A stretch of DNA of 19,879 nt from CALXZG01 sp034184445 (GCA_034184445.1 JAXFZX010000123.1:1-19879); one strand, 5' to 3'. Positions 1-8,098 are shown, counted from the first letter of the stretch. Notes: generated from the sequence alone by a model not told the origin. Translations and numbers: made by a program.

Positions 1-489
1 TGATACCGCCGCCACAAAATCGGTAATGGGTAAAACTTCCCACTTTTTTTTCGGCATCATTTTAGATAACGCTAAATAAAGGGCCACAAATCCACCGGTA
101 CTAGAGGCTGTTCTGGTTCCACCGTCTGCTTGAATCACATCACAATCAATTTTGACCGTCATGCCGTCAAGAGCTTTCATATCCACACACGCCCGAAGCG
201 ATCTGGCAATCAGGCGTTGAATTTCTTGGGTCCTACCTTGTTGCCCTTTTTTGGCTTCGCGTTCCATCCGCGTTTCAGTGGATCGCGGTAGCATTCCATA
301 TTCCGCCGTCACCCAACCCTGCCCCGTTCCTTTGACCCAAGTAGGGACTTTTTCTTCAATACTGGCGGTGCACATCACACGCGTATCCCCCCATTCCACA
401 AGGCAAGACCCTTCTGCCCACTTATTGGCATTAGGGATTAATCTTACGGGACGCAATTCATCGGCTTTACGATTGATATTTCTGGACAT
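1..489 (-). CDS. rph: Ribonuclease PH, N-terminal 163 residues (cut by window edge)
   Basis: RNase PH is a phosphorolytic 3'-5' exoribonuclease that trims tRNA precursors in the cytoplasm. The minus-strand frame opens with MSRNINRKADELRPVRL, the typical family start, and stays open to base 1, so roughly the last third (about 75 residues in a usual ~238-residue protein) lies outside. Family phosphate-binding residues are present: Arg86 (QQGRTQEIQRLIARSLR) and Thr125-Arg126 in DGGTRTASTTGGF. The catalytic aspartates near residues 180-186 fall beyond the edge and cannot be checked. The start is fixed by AAAGGAG seven bases upstream. The gene diverges from grpE across a 134-base gap. In many alphaproteobacteria rph lies next to hrcA-grpE; here hrcA is missing from that spot. 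Identification is secure. Confidence 0.96.
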   Translation of the reverse strand, partial: MSRNINRKADELRPVRLIPNANKWAEGSCLVEWGDTRVMCTASIEEKVPTWVKGTGQGWVTAEYGMLPRSTETRMEREAKKGQQGRTQEIQRLIARSLRACVDMKALDGMTVKIDCDVIQADGGTRTASSTGGFVALYLALSKMMPKKKWEVLPITDFVAAVS

Positions 490-519
490 AGATAAACTCC
501 TTTGCTGTTAATTGACGGT

Positions 520-548
520 ATCATACTCTTTTCGGGCAAAAAAATCAA
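520..548 (-). promoter_or_regulatory. Sigma-70-type promoter of rph
   Basis: Read on the minus strand: TTGATT (548-543), a 17-base spacer, then TATGAT (525-520). This sits about 30 bases before the rph start codon and upstream of its AAAGGAG ribosome binding site. Consensus match is 4/6 and 5/6. Confidence 0.6.
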
Positions 549-570
549 GGCAAAAAGGAAGTGTGCCCTC

Positions 571-599
571 TTGATTTTTGAATAAAAAACATCTACATT
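571..599 (+). promoter_or_regulatory. Probable promoter of grpE
   Basis: TTGATT (571-576), a 17-base spacer and TACATT (594-599) lie about 25 bases upstream of the grpE start. The match is moderate. No CIRCE element (TTAGCACTC-N9-GAGTGCTAA) is visible here, and I see no convincing sigma-32 -10 element (CCCCAT type), so heat control of grpE cannot be read from this region. The -35 mirrors that of the divergent rph promoter (AATCAAG at 543-549 against CTTGATT at 570-576). Confidence 0.45.
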
Positions 600-623
600 T
601 ATGTCAAACGAAAGGATAGTATC

Positions 624-1202
624 ATGAATATGAAAAACAATTTTGTTCCAAATAATAAACCAAAAGAAGCCCCAAAGGCAAAAGAAGCGCAACAACCCGC
701 TGATTCTCCGGCTCATCCCGAAACGGAAAAATTAACCGAAGAAGTGGCTCATTGGAAAGATTTGGCCATGCGGGCAACGGCCGAAATGGAAAACTTAAAA
801 AAACGGACAGCCATTGATATTGCCAAAGCAAATCGCTATGCAACCGGCGGTTTTGCCAAAGATCTTTTGCCAGTAGCCGATTCACTTGAACAAGCAATTT
901 CTTTTACCCAAAGTGAAATTGCCAAAGAAAAAGAATCCGGCGCAACCATCAGTCCTGTTTTGGAAAACCTGTTAAAAGGCGTGGAAATGACGGCGAATAA
1001 CTTAACGGGTGCCCTTAAAAAGCAACAAATTGAAAAAATGGAAAGCATGGGAAAAGTTTTTGATCCTAACCTGCATAAAGTGATTCAGGAAGTTGAAGAT
1101 GCCACCAAACCCGCCGGCACCATTGTTCAAGAACTGCAAACGGGTTATACCATCGGGGGCGACAGAGTCCTGAGGGAAGCCATGGTTATTGTGACAAAAT
1201 AA
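624..1202 (+). CDS. grpE: GrpE, nucleotide exchange factor for DnaK
   Basis: GrpE releases ADP from DnaK and so sets the pace of the DnaK-DnaJ chaperone cycle in the cytoplasm. The 192-residue product has the normal length (E. coli 197). A charged, disordered Lys/Ala/Glu/Pro-rich N-terminus (to about residue 35) is followed by a long helix with RATAEMENLKKRTAIDIAKA, the family's dimer coiled coil, then the helical core. The C-terminal beta domain carries VFDPNLHKVI, TIVQELQTGYTIG and DRVLREAMVIV, which match the GrpE signature. The start at 624 follows AAAGGAT with suitable spacing; a second ATG at 630 cannot be excluded. dnaK and dnaJ are not in this window. The gene ends three bases from the convergent rluD, with no obvious terminator between them. 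Confidence 0.95.
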   Translation: MNMKNNFVPNNKPKEAPKAKEAQQPADSPAHPETEKLTEEVAHWKDLAMRATAEMENLKKRTAIDIAKANRYATGGFAKDLLPVADSLEQAISFTQSEIAKEKESGATISPVLENLLKGVEMTANNLTGALKKQQIEKMESMGKVFDPNLHKVIQEVEDATKPAGTIVQELQTGYTIGGDRVLREAMVIVTK

Positions 1203-1205
1203 GGT

Positions 1206-2204
1206 CTATAACTCCGCTAACTGATCCAATAATTCCTGCATATCGTTTGGCAGAGGCGCTTCAAAGTTCAACCGTTCGCCCGTTCGGGGGTGCGTAAAGC
1301 CCAAAAAGCCGGCATGTAGGGCTTGACGCGGAAAATATTTCGCAAAATCAGGGGCTGTTTTGGGAATACTTCCATAAACCGGATCTCCGATAAGAGAATG
1401 CCCAATAGAAGACATATGCACCCGAATTTGATGCGTGCGCCCTGTTTCTAAAATACACCGAATATGGCTGGCAATACCTTTACCAAATACCGAAACACGT
1501 TCATAATGGGTGACGGCTTTTTTACCGTGAGGTACAATTGCCATTTTTTGCCGATTATGAGGGGACCTGCCGATATCCCCAACGACCAAACCGGATTGCT
1601 TTTGCACATAGCCCCAAACAAAGGCATAATAAATGCGTTCTATGGTATGTTCGGCAAATTGTTCAGAGAGGCGCGTATGCGTAAAATCATTTTTGGCGAC
1701 AACCAAAATACCACTGGTATCCTTATCAATGCGGTGAACAATTCCGGGACGCTTCACGCCGCCGATTCCCGATAGCGAATCTTTGCAATGCGCCAAAAGG
1801 GCATTTACCAAAGTCCCTCGTGGATTCCCCGCCCCTGGGTGGACAACCAACCCAGCCGGTTTATTGACCACCAACAAATCATCATCTTCATATAGAATAT
1901 CCAATGGGATATCTTCGGGTTCCGGATTCGCCGCCACCGCATCAGGGGGTGTTAATTCATAAACATCACCTAAGTGCACCTTATCATCAGATGACAACAC
2001 TTTTTGCGGTTCTGAAACAAGTCTTACCGCGTCAGCATCAATCATTCGGGCAATTTGATTCCGTGAAAATTCGGGAAAAGATTCGGCTAAAAATTTATCC
2101 AAACGCATTTTTATTTGCGTTTCTGTCACTTTTGACGTGACAAATGACTTATTTTGGGTGTATAATTCATCCGATTCGTCATCTAATTCGGAAAGGTTCA
2201 ACAT
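1206..2204 (-). CDS. rluD: Large ribosomal subunit pseudouridine synthase, RluD type
   Basis: This enzyme isomerises uridines to pseudouridine in 23S rRNA (in E. coli RluD, positions 1911, 1915 and 1917 of helix 69). From the ATG at 2204 the product has 332 residues (E. coli 326). An N-terminal S4 RNA-binding domain contains MRLDKFLAESFPEFSRNQIA (residues 33-52). The catalytic motif HRIDKDTSG has its Asp at residue 160, and TGRTHQIRVHMSSIGHSLIGDP follows further on. Start choice: VTSKVTETQIKMRLD aligns well with E. coli RluD LTATVSENQLGQRLD, so coding must begin upstream of that stretch, and the only good start there is ATG 2204 (TTG at 2201 next). AAGGAG lies 13 bases upstream. The frame is open to an ATG at 2261, but that extension runs deep into the opposite gene. 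RluD is preferred over RluC or RluA by its length and S4 domain. Confidence 0.92.
   Translation of the reverse strand: MLNLSELDDESDELYTQNKSFVTSKVTETQIKMRLDKFLAESFPEFSRNQIARMIDADAVRLVSEPQKVLSSDDKVHLGDVYELTPPDAVAANPEPEDIPLDILYEDDDLLVVNKPAGLVVHPGAGNPRGTLVNALLAHCKDSLSGIGGVKRPGIVHRIDKDTSGILVVAKNDFTHTRLSEQFAEHTIERIYYAFVWGYVQKQSGLVVGDIGRSPHNRQKMAIVPHGKKAVTHYERVSVFGKGIASHIRCILETGRTHQIRVHMSSIGHSLIGDPVYGSIPKTAPDFAKYFPRQALHAGFLGFTHPRTGERLNFEAPLPNDMQELLDQLAEL
2137..2166 (+). promoter_or_regulatory. Promoter for the DUF6476-fliFG-dnaE run, inside rluD coding sequence
   Basis: GTGACA (2137-2142), an 18-base spacer and a perfect TATAAT (2161-2166) lie 37 bases before the ATG at 2203. The element falls wholly inside the 5' coding part of the opposite gene rluD. 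A ribosome binding site (GAAAGG at 2191-2196) lies between promoter and start. Confidence 0.6.
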
Positions 2205-2496
2205 GAAAATACTGACGCTCCTTAAAATTACAACTTTTATTCTTACTTTATTTTTGGCCATCGGTATGGCTTTTGTTGTTTATAAAATAACAGGTTTTCA
2301 TCCAAAAAGCAAGAAACAAACACTTATTCAATCTGAATTTAAGCTAAATTTTCCCGAAACAATCAATACAATTACCGCATGCGGTGAAAAATTGTGCCTG
2401 ATGACGGTGGGACATGAGAGCGGACGACGTTTGATGATTGTTGATCCCGAAGTTGGGGATATTACATCTATCATCACCTTCAAAGATCGCATGTAA
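2203..2496 (+). CDS. Small single-pass membrane protein, DUF6476-like
   Basis: A 97-residue protein with an N-terminal membrane segment (about residues 5-27, TLLKITTFILTLFLAIGMAFVVY) and a short soluble C-terminal domain ending GRRLMIVDPEVGDITSIITFKDRM. The shape and the C-terminal pattern recall the alphaproteobacterial DUF6476 family, often found divergent from rluD as here; this is from memory of the family, not a search. The start at 2203 is chosen for GAAAGG six bases upstream and for the TATAAT promoter; an in-frame ATG at 2137 lies within that promoter. The start codon shares CATG with that of rluD. The stop is 12 bases before the FliF-FliG fusion gene, so the two are probably cotranscribed. 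Function unknown; the topology predicts a small periplasmic domain anchored in the inner membrane. Confidence 0.75.
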   Translation: MKILTLLKITTFILTLFLAIGMAFVVYKITGFHPKSKKQTLIQSEFKLNFPETINTITACGEKLCLMTVGHESGRRLMIVDPEVGDITSIITFKDRM

Positions 2497-2508
2497 GGGG
2501 GGCATCAA

Positions 2509-3822
2509 GTGTCCGGTCGTTTTTCATTATCCCCCGTGTGGACAATTCTGTTAACCGCCCTGATAACGGTTGGTTTAGGATTGTATATTGCACCGCGATT
2601 GGGGGAAATGTTGGCCTTAGAAAAAATTCAGTGGGGAATCGCATCCACTCCTTGTCCCCAAGCAAAATCACCTTTTATTGAACACAATAATCTGCAAACA
2701 CGCTATGAAGCGGCCTTAAAACAGGATATCATCACGACCCTAGAAAAAATAGCAGGTTCCGGAACAATCCACGCCATCGTTCGGGCGCCACTGGATCTAG
2801 TTTGGGAAACGAAAACCGAATCTCATACCGGATACTCCCATAAAATCGGTAATCGGGTTCATCGTCTGTCCGTAACAGTTTTGGTTGATGGTACAAGCAT
2901 ACCGGACAATCGGAAAAAATCCGTTTATCATCCTCGTTCCAAAGCAGAATTAAAACGATACACCGATATTGTTAAATCCATTATCGGATATAATGTCTAT
3001 CGCGGGGATAAGGTTAAAGTGCAAAATGCACCCTTTATTCCACCAAAGGGGAGTTGGGGCGGTATACCCCGAAACATTTGGGCGAACGGGATTGCCTTTT
3101 TATTATTGACGGGCCTTATTATCGGGATTATAGTAGGATTTTTGTTCCCCTTGATGCAGTTATCTTTGACGGCTTTGCGAGGAAAATGCTCATCACATTC
3201 CTATCCTTTAATCAAACGGGTCATGATGCTATGCCAGAAATATCCCGATCAAAGTTTATCTGTTATAAAGGGGTGGCTGAATGCTCCACAGCTTCGGAAG
3301 AACAGCCGAACATATACCCCTGCGGAACGGGCGGGAATTTTAGTGTTGGCACTAGGGAAAAAGATTTCAGTCAATATATTACATCCCCTATCCCCAAAAG
3401 AAACACGCGATTTGACTCAGATTATATCACGATTAGGGGCTTTGTCGGCATCGGATGTCCAAGATGCCCTAGCCCGCTTTATGCGTGATTTCTTTGCCCC
3501 CGATTATTTAAAAGGAACCCCAAAAACGGCTCAAGATTTATTTCCCAATATTTCACAAGACGACTCAGAAAAAAAACTATGGTCAACCGTTTGTGCCATG
3601 CCTGACGAAAATATAAAGATATTATTAGAATATACCGATAAAGATGTACTGGCTATGGCTCTGGCAACAGAGAATATACACATACACCAAATTTTTGCCC
3701 GCAATATGCCTCCCTCTATTTGGCGTGAATTGGAAAAATCGTTTCGGTTTTTGGGTAAAAAATCGGCAGATGCCCAACAAATCATTATTAAAACAGCACA
3801 AGAGCTCAATTTAATCGGATAG
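2509..3822 (+). CDS. FliF-FliG fusion: reduced flagellar MS-ring and C-ring protein
   Basis: The 437-residue product reads as a shortened FliF (MS-ring) joined to a shortened FliG (rotor switch). Order: TM1 (about 11-28); an RBM3/FliF C-terminal-like domain (about 65-178) with YEAALKQDIITTLEKIAGSG, VHRLSVTVLVDG, YHPRSKAELKRYTDIVKSII and NVYRGDKVKVQNAPF; TM2 (about 192-218); a cytoplasmic tail KYPDQSLSVIKGWLNAPQ (245-260) like the FliG-binding end of FliF; a FliG N-domain (PAERAGILVLALGKK, then LSPKETRDLTQIISRLGALS, 271-325); and a FliG C-domain (DENIKILLEYTDKDVLAMALA, IFARNMPPSIWRELEKSFRFLG, 366-437). RBM1 and RBM2, most of the beta-collar insertion and the FliG middle domain are absent. FliF alone is usually ~550 residues and FliG ~330. 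The GTG start at 2509 follows AGGGGGG. dnaE begins three bases after the stop. Domain assignment is fairly firm; function is unknown. Confidence 0.8.
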   Translation: MSGRFSLSPVWTILLTALITVGLGLYIAPRLGEMLALEKIQWGIASTPCPQAKSPFIEHNNLQTRYEAALKQDIITTLEKIAGSGTIHAIVRAPLDLVWETKTESHTGYSHKIGNRVHRLSVTVLVDGTSIPDNRKKSVYHPRSKAELKRYTDIVKSIIGYNVYRGDKVKVQNAPFIPPKGSWGGIPRNIWANGIAFLLLTGLIIGIIVGFLFPLMQLSLTALRGKCSSHSYPLIKRVMMLCQKYPDQSLSVIKGWLNAPQLRKNSRTYTPAERAGILVLALGKKISVNILHPLSPKETRDLTQIISRLGALSASDVQDALARFMRDFFAPDYLKGTPKTAQDLFPNISQDDSEKKLWSTVCAMPDENIKILLEYTDKDVLAMALATENIHIHQIFARNMPPSIWRELEKSFRFLGKKSADAQQIIIKTAQELNLIG

Positions 3823-3825
3823 CCT

Positions 3826-6800
3826 ATGACAGATCCCAAATTTATACACTTACGCGTTCACACTGAGCACTCCTTATTGGAAGGAGCCATCAAAACCACA
3901 AAGTTAGTTAAATGGGCACAAGAACAAAATATGCCCGCCATCGGCATGACGGACAGTGGCAATATCTTTGGGGCAATGTTGCTGGCAAAAGAAGCATCTC
4001 ATAGCGGAATCCAACCGGTTTTGGGATGTCAATTATTGATTAAATCCCCCCCAATGGACAAAAATACTTTTTCCACGGAAGAGCCGACTTTTGATAAAGT
4101 TGTCGTTTTTGTTCAAAATGAAACAGGATATAAAAATTTACTGCTTCATTTTTCAGAGTATTATATGGGTGCGGATAAGCAAAACACACCACATTTAACT
4201 TTTGAAGAACTCCTGTCAAAAACAGAGGGCCTTATTTTATTGACCGGCGGTGTGGAAGGGATTTTGGGCCGTCCTATTTTGGCCGGACGGGACAATTTTG
4301 CAAAAGATATTTTAAAAAGGCTATCAACCGCTTTTCCCAATCGCCTTTATATAGAATTACAACGTCACGGTCTGCCGGCCGAAGAACAATGTGAGACTTT
4401 GTTTTTAAAAATGGCCTATGATGAGAACATTCCCCTTGTGGCCACAAATGAAGCATTTTTCATGACACCCGACATGTATGAAGCGCATGATGCCATGCTG
4501 TGCATTGCGGAAAAGACCTTTGTGACAGAAGAAAATCGCCGCCGCGTCACACCTGAACATTATTTAAAAACTGCCGATCAAATGGTTGAACTTTTTGCCG
4601 ATTTACCCGAAGCCACCCAGAATACCGTTCAAATTGCGCGGCGGTGTGCCTTTATGGCGGAAAAGAAAAAGCCCGCTTTTCCGCTTTACGATTGTAAGGG
4701 GAAAACACCGGCCGAAGTTTTACGCGAAATGGCGGAAAAAGGCTTTGAAATGCGGATGAAAGATCGCACACCCGAAGATCGCCAAAAATATCGGGAGCGC
4801 ATGGAATATGAACTGGGCATTATTGAACAAATGGGTTTTCCCAGCTATTTCTTAATTGTGGCAGATTTTATCCAATGGTCCAAAGCCCACGGTGTGCCGG
4901 TGGGGCCTGGGCGCGGATCGGGGGCCGGATCGGTGGTAGCATGGTGTCTGACGATTACGAACATAGACCCTTTGCGTTTCAATTTGCTGTTTGAACGGTT
5001 TTTAAATCCCGAACGGGTTAATATGCCGGATTTTGATGTGGATTTCTGTCAGGAAAATCGCCAAAAAACGATTGAATATGTTCAAAATCATTACGGGTTT
5101 GACCATGTGGCGCAAATCATTACCTTTGGTAAGTTGCAGGCCAAAGCCGTCATTCGTGATGTCGGACGAGTCTTACAAATTCCGTATCCCGTGGTGGACA
5201 GACTTTCAAAACTGGTGCCGAACACTTTGGGAATTACTTTAAAAGAGGCGATTGAGCAAGAGCCCGAATTTGAAAAACAAGCCGCATCCGATGAAGCCAT
5301 TAAACAATTATTGGAGATTGCACTGAAATTAGAAGGGCTCTACCGAAACTCTTCTACCCATGCGGCAGGAGTGGTAATCGGGGATAAACCGCTGGACCAG
5401 ATTGTTCCGATTTATAAGGACCCCTCATCCGATATGCCCGTCACGCAATATAATATGAAATTTGTTGAGTCGGCAAGTTTGATTAAGTTTGACTTTTTGG
5501 GCCTTAAAACCCTGACAACGATTGCCAAAGCCGAAGATTTAGTGCGCCGGCGCGGTATTTCCATTGATACCGAGGATCTACCCCTTGATGACGAAGAGAC
5601 CTTTAAACTTTTGAAAGCCGGTGATACAACGGGTGTGTTCCAATTGGAATCCACGGGGATGAAGAAAATTCTGCATGATATGCAACCCGATAAAATTGAA
5701 GATGTGGTGGCTCTTGTTTCCCTCTATCGCCCCGGGCCGATGGACAGTATTCCCAGTTATATCGCCCGTAAAAAAGGCCAAGAAGAACCGGATTATATGC
5801 ATCCCTTATTAGAGCCTATTTTAAAAGAAACCTATGGCATTATGATTTATCAGGAACAGGTTATGCAAATTTCCCAAGTCATGGCCGGCTATTCCTTGGG
5901 CGGGGCAGATTTATTGCGCCGCGCCATGGGTAAGAAAATCAAGGAAGAAATGGTGCGCCAACGCGGGATTTTTATTGAAGGGGCCGTCAAAAATAACATT
6001 CCTAAGGAAACGGCAGAACTGGTCTTTGACAAAATGGCCAAGTTTGCCGAGTATGGATTCAATAAATCGCACGCGGCAGCCTATGCCTATGTGGCGTATC
6101 AAACGGCATATTTAAAGGCGCATTATCCTGCCGAATTTATGGCGGCTACGATGACACTTGATAAAACGAATACCGATAAATTGGCTTTTTTTAAAAATGA
6201 TGTGAATAAGCACGGAATAGAGGTTTTATCACCTGATATCAATTTGTCCGAAGTCAACTTTACCGTTGAAAACGGAAAAATCCGATACGCCCTTTCCGCG
6301 ATCAAAAATGTAGGTGAAGCCGGCATGAAAGCCATTGTGCAAGAGCGCACAAAAAACGGCCCCTTTAAATCCATGGAAGATTTTTTAAGGCGGGTAGATG
6401 TATCGGCCTTAAACAAACGATACTTAGAAAACATGGCACGGGCAGGCACTTTTGACAGTTTGGATTCAAATCGTGCAAAAATTTATAATAATGTGGAAAA
6501 AATGATCGCTTATGCGGCCGAGGCAACCGCCACCCGCAACAGTGCACAAATCGGGCTTTTTGGGTCGGATTCGAGTGTTAATCGCTTAAAACTGGATAAC
6601 TGTCCCGATTGGCCACATGTAGAACGATTAGAACATGAAAAAGAAGCCCTTGGATTTTATCTGTCGGCACATCCGCTTGATACCTTTGATGCCGTTTTTG
6701 AGCGGTTGCGCGTGGTTTCATCGGCGGATCTTGCCGATATGGTTAAATTATCGGAATCGGCACATGTGCAAATGGCAGGTATTGTATCCAGTGTTCGTGA

Positions 6801-7245
6801 ACGGATCAGTCAAAAAACCGGTAAAAAGTTTGCTTTTGTGACAGCATCCGATAAGATGGGATCTTTTGACATGATGTGCTTTGCGGAAACATTGGCTCTT
6901 AATCGGGATAAATTAAAGTCCGGAGAACCTTTGCTATTTAGTATTGCTGCGGACAAAAAACCGGATAGCGATGAAATTCGCATCAACCTAAATGCCGTGG
7001 ATTATTTGTCCGAGGTAATGTCCAAAACGGCTTCAACCCTGATTATCACATTAAATTCACCGGATAGTGTCCAACAGGTGCATCAAATTTTATCAGCCGA
7101 TAAAGCAGGAAAAAGCCAAATTTACCTGTTGGTTCAAGTTCGTGGAAATGAGGTTGAAATCGCCCTACCGCAGAAATATGCCTTATTGCCGGACACGATG
7201 AATGCCCTGCAACAAACACCAGGGATTGATTATAAATTGGTGTAA
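3826..7245 (+). CDS. dnaE: DNA polymerase III alpha subunit (replicative polymerase)
   Basis: The catalytic subunit of the chromosomal replicase; 1139 residues (E. coli 1160). The N-terminal PHP domain starts HLRVHTEHSLLEGAIK. As in E. coli (HLRVHSDYS), Arg replaces the first His of the metal-binding HxH, so the PHP domain is probably not a proofreading nuclease. The palm carries GPGRGSGAGSVVAW, PDFDVDFCQENR (Asp402 and Asp404) and IKFDFLGLKTL (Asp556), the catalytic Asp triad. The fingers include ITFGKLQAKAVIRDVGRVL and GFNKSHAAAYAYVAYQTAYLKAHYPAEFMA. An OB fold (about 985-1060, VQMAGIVSSVRERISQKTGKKFAFVTASD) and the tau-binding tail follow. It starts three bases after the FliF-FliG stop and probably shares its transcript; the alpha/beta hydrolase follows 16 bases downstream. 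Identification is secure. Confidence 0.98.
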   Translation: MTDPKFIHLRVHTEHSLLEGAIKTTKLVKWAQEQNMPAIGMTDSGNIFGAMLLAKEASHSGIQPVLGCQLLIKSPPMDKNTFSTEEPTFDKVVVFVQNETGYKNLLLHFSEYYMGADKQNTPHLTFEELLSKTEGLILLTGGVEGILGRPILAGRDNFAKDILKRLSTAFPNRLYIELQRHGLPAEEQCETLFLKMAYDENIPLVATNEAFFMTPDMYEAHDAMLCIAEKTFVTEENRRRVTPEHYLKTADQMVELFADLPEATQNTVQIARRCAFMAEKKKPAFPLYDCKGKTPAEVLREMAEKGFEMRMKDRTPEDRQKYRERMEYELGIIEQMGFPSYFLIVADFIQWSKAHGVPVGPGRGSGAGSVVAWCLTITNIDPLRFNLLFERFLNPERVNMPDFDVDFCQENRQKTIEYVQNHYGFDHVAQIITFGKLQAKAVIRDVGRVLQIPYPVVDRLSKLVPNTLGITLKEAIEQEPEFEKQAASDEAIKQLLEIALKLEGLYRNSSTHAAGVVIGDKPLDQIVPIYKDPSSDMPVTQYNMKFVESASLIKFDFLGLKTLTTIAKAEDLVRRRGISIDTEDLPLDDEETFKLLKAGDTTGVFQLESTGMKKILHDMQPDKIEDVVALVSLYRPGPMDSIPSYIARKKGQEEPDYMHPLLEPILKETYGIMIYQEQVMQISQVMAGYSLGGADLLRRAMGKKIKEEMVRQRGIFIEGAVKNNIPKETAELVFDKMAKFAEYGFNKSHAAAYAYVAYQTAYLKAHYPAEFMAATMTLDKTNTDKLAFFKNDVNKHGIEVLSPDINLSEVNFTVENGKIRYALSAIKNVGEAGMKAIVQERTKNGPFKSMEDFLRRVDVSALNKRYLENMARAGTFDSLDSNRAKIYNNVEKMIAYAAEATATRNSAQIGLFGSDSSVNRLKLDNCPDWPHVERLEHEKEALGFYLSAHPLDTFDAVFERLRVVSSADLADMVKLSESAHVQMAGIVSSVRERISQKTGKKFAFVTASDKMGSFDMMCFAETLALNRDKLKSGEPLLFSIAADKKPDSDEIRINLNAVDYLSEVMSKTASTLIITLNSPDSVQQVHQILSADKAGKSQIYLLVQVRGNEVEIALPQKYALLPDTMNALQQTPGIDYKLV

Positions 7246-7261
7246 AAATGGAGATACCTCT

Positions 7262-8086
7262 ATGTTCAAAAAAGCAAAAAAAATATTAAAAATCATATTA
7301 TTTATCATATATTTATTTTTTCTTTATATTGGTTTTTTATACTTTTTTCAATATGACCTGTTATTCCAACCCGATAAAAACTATCGTAGTCCCCAAGATG
7401 CCGGCTTTCCTATATTTCAGGAAGTAGTTCTGACTGCAATCGATGAAATACCTATTATGCATTGGTATCATAAAGGAGATCAAAATAAGCCCGCTATTTT
7501 ATTCTTTCATGGTAATACAGGTCAAATTTCCGATTTCATTCCCGGTTTAGTTCCAATTGTGCGGGCAGGATATTCCGTTCTGGCAATGGAATATCGCAAC
7601 TTTGGCAAAACGGAGGGAAGTATATCACAAAAGGCCATTTTTCAAGATGCCGCAAACGCTTTTGATTTTTTGAAAAAGCAAGGGCATAAAAAAATAGTGG
7701 CTTACGGATATTCATTCGGAACTGCCTTTGCGACGGGGCTAACCTCACTAAGGCCCGTGGATGGCGTAATTCTAACAGCTCCGTTTTCCTCATTGAACAA
7801 AATTGTATCAGAAAAACCGGTTCCATTTGCAAGATATCTATTAAAAGATACTTATCCGTCAGATATCTACCTTCAAAACTACACAAAACCGCTTTTAATT
7901 ATTCATGGGAAAAATGATAATCTTATACCCCCACATCATGGACAATTACTTTTTGAACAAGCTCAATCTATTGATAAACATATCCATTTATTAGATAATA
8001 CGGATCATATTACCATTTTTTGGCGATTTAAGAATTTACCATTTATAATGAATTTCTTGAAAAAATTATCCGAGGAACAGTATTAA
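7262..8086 (+). CDS. Membrane-anchored alpha/beta hydrolase, BEM46/YfhR-like
   Basis: A 274-residue serine hydrolase with an N-terminal membrane anchor (about residues 10-33, very Phe/Ile/Leu rich) and the linker YDLLFQPDKNYRSPQDAGF, typical of the BEM46/ABHD13/YfhR group. The oxyanion region is LFFHGNTGQ. The catalytic triad can be read as Ser151 in GYSFG, Asp219 in HGKNDNLIPP and His249 in DNTDHITIF. The substrate is not predictable; family members are esterase- or peptidase-like. The start at 7262 is chosen for GGAG eight bases upstream; an in-frame ATG at 7202 lies inside dnaE. It is probably the last gene of the dnaE transcript and converges on rpmJ with a 12-base gap. It is more AT-rich than dnaE, which suggests looser conservation or later acquisition. 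Confidence 0.88.
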   Translation: MFKKAKKILKIILFIIYLFFLYIGFLYFFQYDLLFQPDKNYRSPQDAGFPIFQEVVLTAIDEIPIMHWYHKGDQNKPAILFFHGNTGQISDFIPGLVPIVRAGYSVLAMEYRNFGKTEGSISQKAIFQDAANAFDFLKKQGHKKIVAYGYSFGTAFATGLTSLRPVDGVILTAPFSSLNKIVSEKPVPFARYLLKDTYPSDIYLQNYTKPLLIIHGKNDNLIPPHHGQLLFEQAQSIDKHIHLLDNTDHITIFWRFKNLPFIMNFLKKLSEEQY

Positions 8087-8098
8087 AAACGGTTTTCC

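Noticed and set aside
251..511. 86-residue plus-strand open frame
   Set aside because: It lies opposite rph, which has full family similarity in the other strand; the frame has no ribosome binding site and no recognisable sequence.
543..576. AATCAAG...CTTGATT inverted repeat between rph and grpE as a repressor site
   Set aside because: The arms are just the two mirrored -35 elements of the divergent promoters; there is no extra symmetry and no match to CIRCE.
1464..1775. 103-residue plus-strand open frame inside rluD
   Set aside because: It is the complement of conserved RluD coding sequence, including the catalytic region, and lacks a ribosome binding site.
2127..2129. GTG at 2129 as the start of rluD
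   Set aside because: Residues upstream of it (VTSK) align with the E. coli RluD N-terminus, so translation must begin earlier.
3054..3488. 144-residue open frame overlapping the FliF-FliG fusion on the same strand
   Set aside because: The frame of the fusion shows family motifs throughout this stretch; the alternative does not resemble any protein and would require a second start in the middle of TM2.
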